NCBI GenBank assembly: GCA_020342235.1
Contig: CP073214.1
Span: 1,922,001 to 1,986,000 of the forward strand
Length of the DNA: 64,000 bases
Direction: 5' to 3'
Source of the DNA: Saccharomycopsis phalli
Taxonomy: Eukaryota > Ascomycota > Saccharomycetes > Ascoideales > Saccharomycopsidaceae
In this document: piece by piece, positions 28,101-36,833 of the stretch
Layout of the letters: every line of letters starts with the position of its first letter
Position numbering within the stretch: the first letter of the stretch is position 1
Program-made: the position numbers and the translations under genes
Notes under the pieces: model-generated
Database searches by the model: none
What the model was told of the DNA's origin: nothing
The model's input: only the letters and a program-made list of their open reading frames with translations

Positions 28101-29448
28101 GCAACAAGTCGCGGGCAAACGAGCCCAAATCGTGGTCGCGATACAAAGCAATGCGGTTGCGATTGATGTCGTGTTTGCGGTCGTTCAACTGCGAGTAGTA
28201 GCCCGTGTTCTCAATGTCCTTGCTGGTGAGGATCGGGAGCAAGGAGCAGGTGACGTTCAAGAACTTGACCAACAACTGCTTGGACATTTTCATCAAGGAC
28301 TCGATGGAGATGGCCTGGTTGAAGAAGTCCGTCAAGCGGCAGTTTTCAATGAACATGAGTGAGATTGCCGGCGAGCCGGACATGAGGAGCGTCAATGCCG
28401 AGAGAAGCTGGTTTGCAATGTTGGGGCTGAGGATGATGCTGCTACTGCTGACAAGCTCGACCACCCGTTTGAGAAGCGTCGCGTCCACAAGCTGCTCCAA
28501 CAACTCCGGCTGGTTCTTGAAACTGAACACCACCCCGCTGATCGCCTTTAGTGCGCTCTCGATCATGCTCAAGTCCTGGCTCTCGATCGCCACCCGGATC
28601 AAGATCGGGAACACCTCCTTGACCATCGCAAAGCTCTCTTTGCCCACGTCGTGGCACGAGTTTGCGGCAATGACCAACGCTTTGCGCTGCGCATGGATCG
28701 TGAAAAAGTCGAGGTACTGGAGACACGGCATCAAGCAGTTGCTCTTCAACAACCGCTTCCCCTTGGTGCGCGACAACATCTCCAACGTCTGAAGCACCTG
28801 CTCCGCCAAATCAATCAGGCTGATCTCCATCATTCGCGGCCGCAACGCCTCCAAGATGCCAAGGCTCACCAACGTGTGCGAATACTCGGGATTCACCTCA
28901 AGCAAGTTGTACACACACCGGCACGCCACCAACTGGAGCTCCAAGTTCGCTTCGTACCCGGGATTCCTGATAATCTCCACAAGAAGCTTGCTGAGCCTCG
29001 TCGCCTGTAGACCCCGCTCGGTTAACGTATTGATCATCAAGAGCCGGTCAGAGATGTCGCTCAATATCTCCTGCACCACGAGCGCATCCTCCTGCTCCGC
29101 CAACCCGTCCAACAACCCATTCAACGCCGTGGTTTCGCTACTGCCCATGAATCCTCCGCCTCCAAGTGCCCGGAAAAAGCTAATCGCCTCCGGAAACAAC
29201 TCGGACATGCTCGGATTCCCGAGCACCCCGTCCTCCGCTTCCTCCTCCTCTTCCTCTGGGTCCTCCAACGGCCCCAGCCCACTTGCTCCATCGCCTATCC
29301 TCGCCCCGCTCATCTCTTGATCCTGGTCCATTGCACTGATATCTATTGACTGGATCATCTCCTCGTCGTCATCGACCATTGCTTCGCCGCTTATGCCGTC
29401 TCCCGGCTCTGTGGCCTTGTCCTTGGTCATCCTCCGGTTTTTCGTCAT
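25171..29448 (-). CDS. UFD4: HECT-type E3 ubiquitin ligase Ufd4 (TRIP12 family)
   Basis: 1425 residues. The N-terminus is acidic and low-complexity; armadillo-like helical repeats run about 85-560 (e.g. ALNGLLDGLAEQEDALVVQE); a long acidic stretch lies near 835-885 and another (DEDEDEDEDE) near 565-580. A HECT domain occupies the last ~380 residues, with LEIEYFDEEGSGLGPTLEFF and the catalytic Cys1392 in LPSVMTCANYLKLPEYSS, 34 residues from the end as in S. cerevisiae Ufd4 (C1450 of 1483). Ufd4 extends ubiquitin chains on N-terminal ubiquitin fusions and N-degron substrates. The DNA coding the acidic runs is made of simple repeats (GATGAG-like codons), so their length may vary. Confidence 0.95.
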   Translation of the reverse strand: MTKNRRMTKDKATEPGDGISGEAMVDDDEEMIQSIDISAMDQDQEMSGARIGDGASGLGPLEDPEEEEEEAEDGVLGNPSMSELFPEAISFFRALGGGGFMGSSETTALNGLLDGLAEQEDALVVQEILSDISDRLLMINTLTERGLQATRLSKLLVEIIRNPGYEANLELQLVACRCVYNLLEVNPEYSHTLVSLGILEALRPRMMEISLIDLAEQVLQTLEMLSRTKGKRLLKSNCLMPCLQYLDFFTIHAQRKALVIAANSCHDVGKESFAMVKEVFPILIRVAIESQDLSMIESALKAISGVVFSFKNQPELLEQLVDATLLKRVVELVSSSSIILSPNIANQLLSALTLLMSGSPAISLMFIENCRLTDFFNQAISIESLMKMSKQLLVKFLNVTCSLLPILTSKDIENTGYYSQLNDRKHDINRNRIALYRDHDLGSFARDLLPLLVNLYSSTVDFEIRRRILIALLRFNKLIKFNDKLQVTRLLSTVLQKNVTSITSNILLLGGLLFIKSNLNDEYLEEFKREGLISSLHELLLVVRDAVKSSKAPTQDFAEVAPGYAFDEDEDEDEDEDEDDPFVYRRVISPSKDLVDASISGNLRVSLLDNHHTLILIQGVLEDVTEHFNNTSAKSPELPSMRLHAEIIELLKSRDKDWLEVWAKLKTSINYNGTKISSYELTHSGIIPLLIQVFGHEEGQVGSECYEAFVSTFFDDTEDVVLFIGKLQEALNRTESFEILVSGASDTRPQGFGQNASNNAIAMARQIKIKLVNEDESIPQFYKSIMLSTQAIATFKSIRGFINGRFAMFNTLSRELWKKRREPQNEGVASGDFDEEVDEEDEEEDDEDEVEEEIEAEIEDEIENEIENEEPISVEEIHKSNQEHDYQFFIDDKLIPIDTTIYGAVYKSLQLKTGKVNTEDVWSQPHTVRFKRKADAPEQERLEKLSYGTVPEHGDDPATGILQLLKVLFDMSEGRVSETHFLNWKVTAKLNRQLEEPLIVVSGTMPWWSVEVTREFPFIFPMDSRLFFLQSTSFGYSRLIQQWKIRASEDGNALAELGRPNRHKIRISRKDMLQSGAKLLDMYGNVPSVLEIEYFDEEGSGLGPTLEFFAGFSLELCKSSLRLWRNPSDSEYVQHPQGLFPRPMAHDKRSLRLFRVLGKFLARSLLDSRLVDFQFNPVWFDIAKSLACSQKLPATLLLKQVAAVDLQLAQSLRKLAEMPLGIEQLEIYFTLPGTEIELVADGSNVLVTNDNVHDYIDRVVDYTVGSGIQSQTTAFVQGFSEVFPFEALAIFTSRELVEVFGSVEEDWNYPTLYASIQANHGYNVDSVAVRWLLEILSEFTLPERRRFLQFITGSPKLPIGGFKALNPELTVVRKPSENGLTADDFLPSVMTCANYLKLPEYSSKAKMRERVLTAVQEGLGAFLLS

Positions 29449-30761
29449 GGTTCCTTCACCACCCTACCCAAACCCTTGATGGCAACTGGTTATGAGCGCG
29501 TGGGAATCGCACCGCCCAAGCAGCTGATACCAGGCTCTTCCCTGGTGTGTGGTGGCTGAAATTTCGCTTGGGCTGTTGGCTTTGTACTGTATATCTGGCA
29601 TTTTATACGCCACAATGGTGGAAAAGTCAAGCTACAAGTGTTGAAATTACTCAAGGTTCTTACAAAAGTCTTGCTGTTACTTGTAACCAGTCTCACTGTA
29701 CTATGCCAGTCTCACTGTACTAAACCACTCTCACTGTACTAAACCACTCTCACTGCACTAAACCACTCTCACTATACTATCAAGTAAGAAACTATCATTG
29801 CACTTGTCAAATGTGAATTTTCATCAGCTGCATAGCCAAAAAACACGACATTTCCAGATGCTTTCCTTGGATTGTAAATGGGTTCCCAACATACCATTGT
29901 ATATTGCCATTGTATTGAATATTGTCATTGCCGTATTTAATATTATTAAGTTTGTTAATTATTCCATTGTTGATATTTTCATCGCCATTGTTTCCGCATT
30001 GAGTATTTGGCACAAGGCGTATTGTTTAATGTATAGACATCAAAGCCCAAGTCCTTGTGTAAAAATAGAATTTTAATTACCAATCCTTTGGAATTTATAA
30101 CTCTTTAAATATATACAATTTTTTAAGATTATTTACTGGAATAATAATAATAATATTTATCCAAGGCTGCAGCTCTACTAGGCTCCCAGAGAAGATTTGT
30201 ACTTTGCCGTCTACGACTGAAGACAGTGCTGCTAAGTAGTCATTGAAAGAAAAATATGTGACAGAGATGAAAAAATTTCATCTGGAGGTTGTAAAAATCT
30301 AATTTAATGAGCATTGGAGGAGCATTAGGCTTCCACTTAGATCTTTAGAGGTGACTTGAGCCCTACTGGATAATAAGCTGTGATCTGTAATCTGTAATCT
30401 GTTTGTCATCGGATATATTCGATAATACCCTCTTATTTTGGCTTGGATTATCTCTATACAATCCGTTTATACAATACATTTTAGACCCATCTGATCAATT
30501 GCTTTGCTACCATTGACCAACCACCATCTATTCTTTGCAAATACTATTCTTTGCAAATACACTCCTTGACTCTTTGTAAATAAGCTCCTTCACCATTTAC
30601 AAATATACACTCTACCATTTACACTCTACCATTTGAACTCTTACCATTAATACACCCTCTACCTCCCAGTCGTATCAACGCACCTCGCCCGTCCATACAC
30701 CCGTCGCGTTGGCTCCCGACTGCATAAATAAAATTTTTTCGGAGATGAGATTTGTTATACC
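29449..30761. other. 1.3-kb gene-free stretch between divergent UFD4 and MRT4
   Basis: Five copies of an 18-bp unit (aaccactctcactgtact) lie at about 29690-29780. A second copy of the decayed dispersed repeat seen at 5719-5835 lies at about 30150-30270. Short repeats (ctctttgcaaat, ctaccattt) occur near 30530-30640. Just upstream of MRT4 there is a T-rich RRPE-like run (AAATTTTTTC, 30731-30740) followed by GAGATGAG (30742-30749), one mismatch from the PAC box. A 72-codon hydrophobic ORF (29858-30076) is AT-rich and unconvincing. Confidence 0.6.
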
Positions 30762-31460
30762 ATGCCTAAATCCAAGAGAAACAAGGTCGTAAGTTTAACC
30801 CAAACCGATAAAAAGGGAAGAGAAAACAAGGAAAGAATATTTGATGAAGTCAGAAGCAATTTAGACAAGTTCCAATATGTATGGCTTTTGAATTTGGAGT
30901 CTATCCGTAACAATACTCTCCAGCAAATTCGAGCAGACTGGGAGGGCTCAAAGTTGCTCATGGGCAAGCAAAAGGTGTTGCAAAAGTCTCTCGGGGAAAC
31001 AATAGAAGAAGAATACAAGGAAAATATATCCCAATTGTCAAAAATATTTGAGGGTGTCGTCGGGATCTTGTTCACCGACGAGAAGCCAGACGTGGTGCAG
31101 TCGTACTTTAATAGCTTTTCCAAGACAGATTTTGCACGGGCAAACACAAAGTCGCCTATAGATTTTACCATTCCAAGCGGCGTGGTATATAGTAGAGGAG
31201 GACAGGTTCCAGAGGAAGATGATGTGGTTATGCCACACACCATGGAGCCACAAATGAGAAACCAATATAAGATTCCAACCAAGATGAAGGCTGGAAAGGT
31301 GTTTTTGGAGAACGAGTACCCTGTTTGTGTAAAAGGGGAGACTTTGGACGTTCGGAAGGCGTCGATTTTGAGACATTTTGGTATAGCGTGTGCGGAATTT
31401 AAAGTGAAGTTATTGGGATATTATGATAACAATAGTAATAACATTGAGAAATTGAGTTAA
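30762..31460 (+). CDS. MRT4: Ribosome assembly factor Mrt4 (P0-like)
   Basis: 232 residues, near the family length. It starts MPKSKRNKVVSLTQTDKKGR and has the uL10/P0-type fold (VWLLNLESIRNNTLQQIRAD; LLMGKQKVLQKSLG), then the Mrt4-specific insert ending FTIPSGVVYSRGGQVPEEDD and MRNQYKIPTKMKAGK. There is no acidic P-protein tail. Mrt4 occupies the P0 site on pre-60S particles and is released by Yvh1 before the stalk is built. The promoter has PAC-like and RRPE-like elements, consistent with the ribosome-biogenesis regulon. Confidence 0.95.
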   Translation: MPKSKRNKVVSLTQTDKKGRENKERIFDEVRSNLDKFQYVWLLNLESIRNNTLQQIRADWEGSKLLMGKQKVLQKSLGETIEEEYKENISQLSKIFEGVVGILFTDEKPDVVQSYFNSFSKTDFARANTKSPIDFTIPSGVVYSRGGQVPEEDDVVMPHTMEPQMRNQYKIPTKMKAGKVFLENEYPVCVKGETLDVRKASILRHFGIACAEFKVKLLGYYDNNSNNIEKLS

Positions 31461-31533
31461 GTGCATATATTAGCTGAAGAGAAAATTTATTGAAAAAGCA
31501 TGTAGCATGACGTCGTTAAGTAGTAAGCAGGAA

Positions 31534-32127
31534 TCAGTTTATAGCCTTGATGATCGCACCCTCATATGTGATCTGGTCGAGGGGAAACATCGTATACTTA
31601 CTTTGCAAAAGCCTAGTAGTTTTGACACTTGTTTGTGTTTTAGACTTGTCGGGACTGTTGCAAAGTAACACTCCTACTCCGGTTTGGTATTCCAAGTCAA
31701 TGTCCACCACACGAAGCAAATCGCCTTTGGTCAATTCACTCACAGAATTTATCACGACTACAACCGTACCTATTCCAATGAAATTGCTGCTATTGTGATC
31801 CTTGAACGACTTTTCGTTAGAGTATTTTAGAAGCAGGTTTGACAGTGCCATGTTACTAACCGTTTTAGTACATGGTGACTGATCCAAGGACTGAATTTGC
31901 TGATATCCTTGTTTTTCAATTGATAGATTATTGAAACTGTAGCATTTCCACCAGAGCATGGTAAACAAGAACATTAACAATACCAAACCCAGGGTGATGA
32001 GCAAGACAGATACAATGACCACGGCATTGGTGACGTCTCGTTTACTGAGTTGTCGCAGATCCAAGTCTGAAGTAATTCCATATACTGTTACTAAAGTTTG
32101 GTTTACCATGTGAGCAATCAACGGCAT
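31534..32127 (-). CDS. Single-pass membrane protein with a degenerate SH3-like domain
   Basis: 197 residues from the ATG at 32127 (a second ATG at 32109 is possible). A short N-terminal ectodomain with an NQT sequon is followed by one strong transmembrane segment (NAVVIVSVLLITLGLVLLMF, continuing LFTML), a cytosolic linker and a C-terminal region reading GTVVVVINSVSELTKGDLLR, VVDIDLEY, then a gap and YTMFPLDQITYEG. That pattern follows an SH3 fold (ELxxGD..VxD....FP....) without the tryptophan pair. The layout (short outside, one membrane pass, C-terminal SH3) is that of the mating-fusion protein Fus1, but the likeness is too weak to assign. It converges on MRT4 with a 73-bp gap, the tightest convergent gap after MRP17/NPR2. 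Confidence 0.6.
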   Translation of the reverse strand: MPLIAHMVNQTLVTVYGITSDLDLRQLSKRDVTNAVVIVSVLLITLGLVLLMFLFTMLWWKCYSFNNLSIEKQGYQQIQSLDQSPCTKTVSNMALSNLLLKYSNEKSFKDHNSSNFIGIGTVVVVINSVSELTKGDLLRVVDIDLEYQTGVGVLLCNSPDKSKTQTSVKTTRLLQSKYTMFPLDQITYEGAIIKAIN

Positions 32128-32947
32128 TGCGATACGATGCAAACGATTGTTGCTGGTTTTTTATATACGCTACATCGGAAATGTAGGATCGGAATTAGAG
32201 TTTCCAAGAGTGACTACACGGTCGGAAAGCCTGGAATCTATGCACAAATTGCCACCAATTGAGTCGGGCTGTCGTTTCTACGATAATTCTAGTATGTGAT
32301 GTGTATTGTCTTTTTATTGTTGACTGGTGCAATGTGGTTGCGCATGGTCAACATGCATGGGTTATGGAACTATAAGTAGAATAACTACAATAGCTACAAT
32401 AGAAAATTTTGGAGAATGCAATTATAATAGAATTGCTAAAAGAGTCAGAAGTGTAAAAAGTGCTATTAATGCCATTTACGTACACTTGATCCATGTCTTG
32501 TTACTTTCATTGTCACCACATACGACCCGTATATAGGAGACTCCATTATTGATGATTATCGCTGTAGCAAATTGACCCAAATTAATTCAAGTTTATTTAC
32601 ATTGTCTATTCAGTCGCATTTCTTGGATGTATGAGTCTGAGCTTATTCAGTTCCGGCAGATCCATAGCATGCCAATAGGCGCATATAGATTTAGAAAGGC
32701 AATTAAGCTTTGGGAATTGATGTAATATAAATTCACAATGGTCTTTTTCCTAATTGCTATCCTTGCCTTTTATTATTCTTGCTTAATCTTTGTTTAATCT
32801 TTACTTGTTTAATCTTTACTTGTTTAGTCTCATTCAATCTTTACTTATTCAATCTTATCCAACCTTCACTATCATCTTCACTATCAACCTCACTACCATC
32901 TCCACTTCAATTCTCTACAGTATCCTCGTGAATATGAATTATCCTAT
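32128..32947. other. Gene-free stretch, 0.8 kb
   Basis: AT-rich. About 32780-32900 has diverged tandem units (cttgtttaatctttac, then cttcactatcaacctcac), close to the ATP14 stop. No gene, RNA or element is recognised in the rest. Confidence 0.5.
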
Positions 32948-33383
32948 TTAATGGTGCTCGGCCTTCACATCCTCAACAACAAACCAGTCCTCGCCATAAC
33001 TCTCAGACCCAGCCTCAGTACTGTGGCTCTCAGTCTCAACCTCGGTAGCCTCGTAGGCAGCAATGTCAGTGGTAATGTCGCCCTCAACTTCTGGAGCCTT
33101 TGGAGCAACTGGCAACTTCCATGGCTTGGTAGCAGAGGCAGCTTCCTCAGCGCTCACTGGAGTTGGCTTGAAGCTCTTCAACTCGGAGACGTACAAGTCA
33201 GAAATGATATTTCTTCTAGCTGGAATTGAACTGAAGGCTCTGGTGGAGACCTTTGTAAACTAACGTTAGTATGGAACCGGCCCAAACCAAGACAGCTGTG
33301 GACTTGACGCCCATTGCGAAATCCACCTTGGCAAAAACTGGATAGATACCTACAGCTGCTCTTCTCACTGCTTGAAACATCAT
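32948..33383 (-). CDS. ATP14: Mitochondrial ATP synthase subunit h, two exons
   Basis: Complement of join 32948..33259 and 33354..33383, about 113 residues. Exon 2 carries the body: RAFSSIPARRNIISDLYVSE, KSFKPTPVS, ATKPWKLPVAPKAPE and an acidic C-terminus ending EDWFVVEDVKAEHH, matching Atp14 (VIQDLYLRELK, EEDWLVLDDAEE). Its frame has a stop immediately upstream, inside the acceptor, so a spliced start is required; TACTAAC lies five bases before the TAG. Exon 1 (MMFQAVRRAA) is a plausible mitochondrial presequence. The exact donor is less sure: GTAGGT at 33353 fits frame and consensus best; GTGGAT 27 nt further on also keeps frame. Subunit h is a peripheral F1Fo stalk component at the inner membrane. 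Confidence 0.8.
33260..33353 (-). other. ATP14 intron, 94 nt (donor tentative)
   Basis: Acceptor side is strong: TACTAAC then GTTAG. Donor GTAGGT is my best choice. About twice the length of the other introns in the window. It stays open in the frame of exon 1. Confidence 0.65.
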
Positions 33384-33627
33384 GTACAATATTTTGCAAC
33401 TACAGAGAATAATCGACACCCAAAATCACAAGTCACATTACCCGGCCCATGGCATTTACCGGTCGTTGATTCGCCCACGCGTGGAAAAAAAATATTTCAA
33501 GGGGGGTGCATGCGCCCTACAACATCTCTTACTCTACTTTACCTTAAAAGTATATAATTATTAAACTACGCCGTGTAGGTTGATAAGGGAGCCGGGTAAG
33601 AAACAGAGGAGCCACCAGGGACTTCTC
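33384..33627. promoter_or_regulatory. ATP14 upstream region with GTCACATTACCCGG
   Basis: The sequence GTCACATTACCCGG at 33432-33445 lies 50 bp upstream of the ATP14 start. Thirteen of its bases recur upstream of GSP1 (34414-34426). A reverse-orientation CGGGTAA is near 33592, in the 3' side of GSP1. The core TTACCCGG is the Reb1-type site. Confidence 0.5.
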
Positions 33628-34324
33628 TTACAAATCCTCGTCCTCATCTGGCAATGGCAAAGCAGCGGCACTTTCCATTTCTTGTTTGTATTGTTCCATC
33701 AAGTTGCTGTCGACTTGAACTTCTGGTGGAGCCAATGCTGGGGCGGCGACAAACTCCAATTGAGCGTTACCACCCAACTTTCTGGCCAACCACAAGAATG
33801 GCTTTTCGAAATTGTAGTTGGACTTGGCGGAAATGTCGTAGTATTGCAAGTTCTTCTTTCTGTGGAAGGTGATGGTCTTGGCCTTGACCTTTCTCTCCTT
33901 GACATCGACCTTGTTACCACACAACACAATTGGGATGTTCTCACAGACTCTGACCAAGTCTCTGTACCAGTTTGGCACGTTTCTGTAGGTGATTCTGGAG
34001 GTGACGTCGAACATGATGATACCACATTGACCGTTGATGTAGTAACCATCTCTAAGTCCACCGAGCTTCTCTTGACCGGCGGTGTCCCAGACGTCGAATT
34101 TGATTTCACCAAAGTTTGTGGTGAAGGTGAGAGGGTGGACTTCGACACCCAAAGTGGCAATGTACTTTTTCTCAAACTCACCAGTCAAGTGACGCTTGAC
34201 AAAAGTGGTCTTGGGAGTTAGTAATTGAGCTAGAGTGGCTTGAAAAAGTTGTACTTACCTTACCGGTACCACCGTCACCGACTAAGACTAATTTGAAGGT
34301 AGGGACGTTTGATTGTTCAGCCAT
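33628..34324 (-). CDS. GSP1: Ran GTPase, two exons
   Basis: Complement of join 33628..34209 and 34259..34324, 215 residues. Exon 1 ends in the P-loop ([22 protein letters not shown]) and exon 2 resumes with [20 protein letters not shown], so the intron splits the Walker A motif. Switch and specificity motifs are intact: [44 protein letters not shown]. The acidic end is DEDEDL. Gsp1 drives nucleocytoplasmic transport by cycling between GTP in the nucleus and GDP in the cytosol. Codon use is strongly biased, without CTG. The promoter has two TTACCCG motifs. Confidence 0.98.
34210..34258 (-). other. GSP1 intron, 49 nt
   Basis: Donor GTAAGT, branch TACTAAC, acceptor AAG (preceded by CCC) eight nucleotides beyond the branch adenosine. 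Phase 0. Confidence 0.95.
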
Positions 34325-35579
34325 GACTATAATATATGTTTATAGAGTGAAGCTAGATGAAAAAGGGAGTAGAAAAATTTTAAAAAGGTAGCAAACGTAA
34401 ACATTACCCGGCCGTCACATTACCCGAGTGAGTCGGAGGGAAATAAATGGGATATTTGAGGAGTAGGTGTATGGATATTGGGTGAGGTGATTTGTTGGTG
34501 GATAATGTGGATAAGTAGGTAGTGTGGGTAGTGTGTGGGTATACAAGTGAATGGACTGGGTGCAACTGGTGAGTGCAGGATGAATATGGAAGTTGGGATT
34601 GATCGAGTGTTGTGTTAGTGGTGGGTATTACTGTGGTGGGAATATATATGGGAGTATATGGGAGAATATGGGGGAATATGGGAGTATATGGGAGTATATG
34701 GGAGTATATATGGGAATATATATGGTAGGTTGAATTGGTGCAGAATGCACTTGGGATGTACTGTAGAAATGTCCAAGTGGTATAAATATTGGATATGCAA
34801 TACTGAATATGGATATGGAATATACTAGATATTAAATATGCTGGTACCAAATATACTGATCTAATATATTGATCTAATATATTGATCTAATATATTAATC
34901 TAATATACTACTATATACTACTATATACTACTACTATATACTGTCCACAAATATATCCACCAAATATACCCACCTAATATACCCACCAAATATATCCACA
35001 TCACTGTACACTAATACTGTATACTTCCAATACAGAACACGGTATACCTGCCAATTTCACAGCACTAGGCGTATTGCATGGTGTAGTAATGTAAACACAC
35101 AATGTGCTGGTGTATTGGTGTGGAAGCCCTACAGCTTTTCAAACAGAAATGTTTCATTGGGCGCATGCAAAAACTGTAATTTCACCGTGGAATCACGGCC
35201 GAAAACACAATGAGCATTGGCAGATTGCAACTTGGCCAAGGGATTCTCCACTGGCAACTGGCAATGCATGGTTGGCACATGTCAGCAAACAGCTCGTGTG
35301 GAAATGTGTCAATACCTGTAGAAACACAACCCAGAGGCGGTCCCTGGGCAGATTGTAGATGTTTCACCTGGAAAGGCCTAGACCGTCCCCCCCCTGGGGT
35401 GTGCCCGAGACATGTGGGTGGGAATCCAAGGAGACGGATATTTGCAACCAAGCAAATTCACGGAGCTTGACACTAGAATAGAAGTGCAAAATACATTGGG
35501 CCTCACTGACTGGACTAGGGCTTTTTTTTTTTTCGTTATATTGATTTGTTACTATTGAATTTTTTCCGCTTGATTTACC
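34325..35579. other. 1.25-kb spacer between divergent GSP1 and the NAM8-like gene
   Basis: The first 110 bp is the GSP1 promoter, with TTACCCGG (34404-34411) and GTCACATTACCCG (34414-34426). About 34645-34725 is a short-unit array (atgggagtat). About 34855-35005 has AT-rich units (ctaatatattgat; ctatatactacta; aaatatacccacc). A long poly-T run sits at 35522-35533 before the NAM8-like start. The sequence between about 35040 and 35520 is unique but shows no gene. Confidence 0.7.
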
Positions 35580-36833
35580 ATGGAGTCCTTGGCCAGCAAT
35601 CTCGAGGCAGGGCCCGAGGGCATCACGCCAATCATCACCAACCAACAGCCAGAGAACTTTCTCACGACGTTCCCGATCCCGAATCCGCCCTCTGCCACCG
35701 CTGCGACGTCGCTGACCCCTCCAAAGACCCTCTGGATGGGCGACATCGACCCGTATTCCGACGAGGACACCATCACCAAGACCTGGCAGGCCGTGGGCAA
35801 AAGCGTACTTGTGAAGCTCATCAAGGCAAAAAAGGGCTCGCCCGCAGCCACGTTGAACACCGGCCATGCCGGCTACTGCTTCATCGAGTTCCCGTCGCAT
35901 GAGGACGCGAAGTTGGCACTCTCGTTGAACGGCAACAAGATCCCCAACTCGCCCAACCGCGTGTTCCGCCTCAACTGGGCATCCTCCGCGACCCTCAGTG
36001 CCCCGATCCAGCAGTCCCCCGAGTATTCGCTCTTTGTCGGCGACTTGGCTCCAACCACCACCGAGGCACACTTGTTGGCCATTTTCCAGCAGAACTTCAA
36101 GACCGTCAAGACCGTCCGCGTGATGACCGACCCAACCACCGGGGCGTCCCGCTGCTTTGGCTTTGTCCGCTTTCTGGACGAGCTCGAGCGGCGTGAGGCT
36201 CTTGTCAAGATGCAAGGCGTGTGGTGTGCTGGTCGACCCATCCGAGTTGCCCTTGCGACCCCGCGCAACTCCAACGTGTCCAACCTCAACAATGCCGCCG
36301 CCGCGTCGTTGCTCAGTCCAGGGTTTGGCCAGGACATGATGCTCTACAACATGTACCCATACTACGGGTCAAACTACTACGACGCCACCAACACCACGGT
36401 ATTTATAGGCGGGCTCAGCAGCAACGTGTCTGAGTCGACGTTGCTTGCGCTTTTCCAGCCCTACGGCGCGATTCTCAACGTGAAAATCCCCCCGGGAAAG
36501 GGCTGCGGGTTCATCAAGTTCAGCACCCGCAAGGACGCCGAATCCGCGATCCACGGCATGCAGGGCTTTGCCATTGGCGACAGCCGTGTCCGGCTCAGCT
36601 GGGGCCGGTCCCAGAGCCAGGCCCGGTCGTACAACCCCGAGTTCTACCGCGAGCCTGAGCTTATGTCTGCGCCTGGTGAGGCATATGTCTATGGGGGGTA
36701 TCCAGAGTACTACCGGCAGTATCCTAGCTTTCCGTACGGTTACTCGGACCGGGCCGAGGGTGAGGTGAATGACGAGAAGTTGAATGAGATGTATCATGCC
36801 GCAGCAGCTGGGAAGTTGGATGCTTTGAATTGA
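35580..36833 (+). CDS. NAM8: Three-RRM RNA-binding protein, Nam8/Ngr1-like
   Basis: 417 residues with three RRMs: about 50-133 (TLWMGDIDPYSDEDTI; GYCFIEF), 149-227 (YSLFVGDLAPTT; CFGFVRF) and 272-342 (TTVFIGGLSSNVSE; GCGFIKF). The C-terminal part is rich in Tyr, Pro and Gly (YGGYPEYYRQYPSFPYGY). The order of RRMs and the LWMGD start of the first match Nam8/Ngr1/TIA-1-type proteins rather than Pub1. Nam8 is a U1 snRNP protein that helps recognise weak 5' splice sites; Ngr1 promotes mRNA decay. I favour Nam8 but cannot separate the two from this sequence alone. The start is the first ATG after a long poly-T. Confidence 0.75.
   Translation: MESLASNLEAGPEGITPIITNQQPENFLTTFPIPNPPSATAATSLTPPKTLWMGDIDPYSDEDTITKTWQAVGKSVLVKLIKAKKGSPAATLNTGHAGYCFIEFPSHEDAKLALSLNGNKIPNSPNRVFRLNWASSATLSAPIQQSPEYSLFVGDLAPTTTEAHLLAIFQQNFKTVKTVRVMTDPTTGASRCFGFVRFLDELERREALVKMQGVWCAGRPIRVALATPRNSNVSNLNNAAAASLLSPGFGQDMMLYNMYPYYGSNYYDATNTTVFIGGLSSNVSESTLLALFQPYGAILNVKIPPGKGCGFIKFSTRKDAESAIHGMQGFAIGDSRVRLSWGRSQSQARSYNPEFYREPELMSAPGEAYVYGGYPEYYRQYPSFPYGYSDRAEGEVNDEKLNEMYHAAAAGKLDALN

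Noticed and set aside
29858-30076. Hydrophobic 72-codon ORF
   Set aside because: AT-rich, Ile/Val/Asn-dominated, no recognisable relatives; could be a chance frame. Not excluded, only unsupported.
33580-34221. Antisense ORF of 213 codons over GSP1, and similar antisense frames over UFD4, AUR1 and the NAM8-like gene
   Set aside because: Codon-bias shadows of strongly biased genes; no initiation context or domain.
34404-34850. Minus-strand ORF of 148 codons rich in Tyr, His, Pro
   Set aside because: Derived from the ATGGGAGTAT-type array and it covers the GSP1 promoter.
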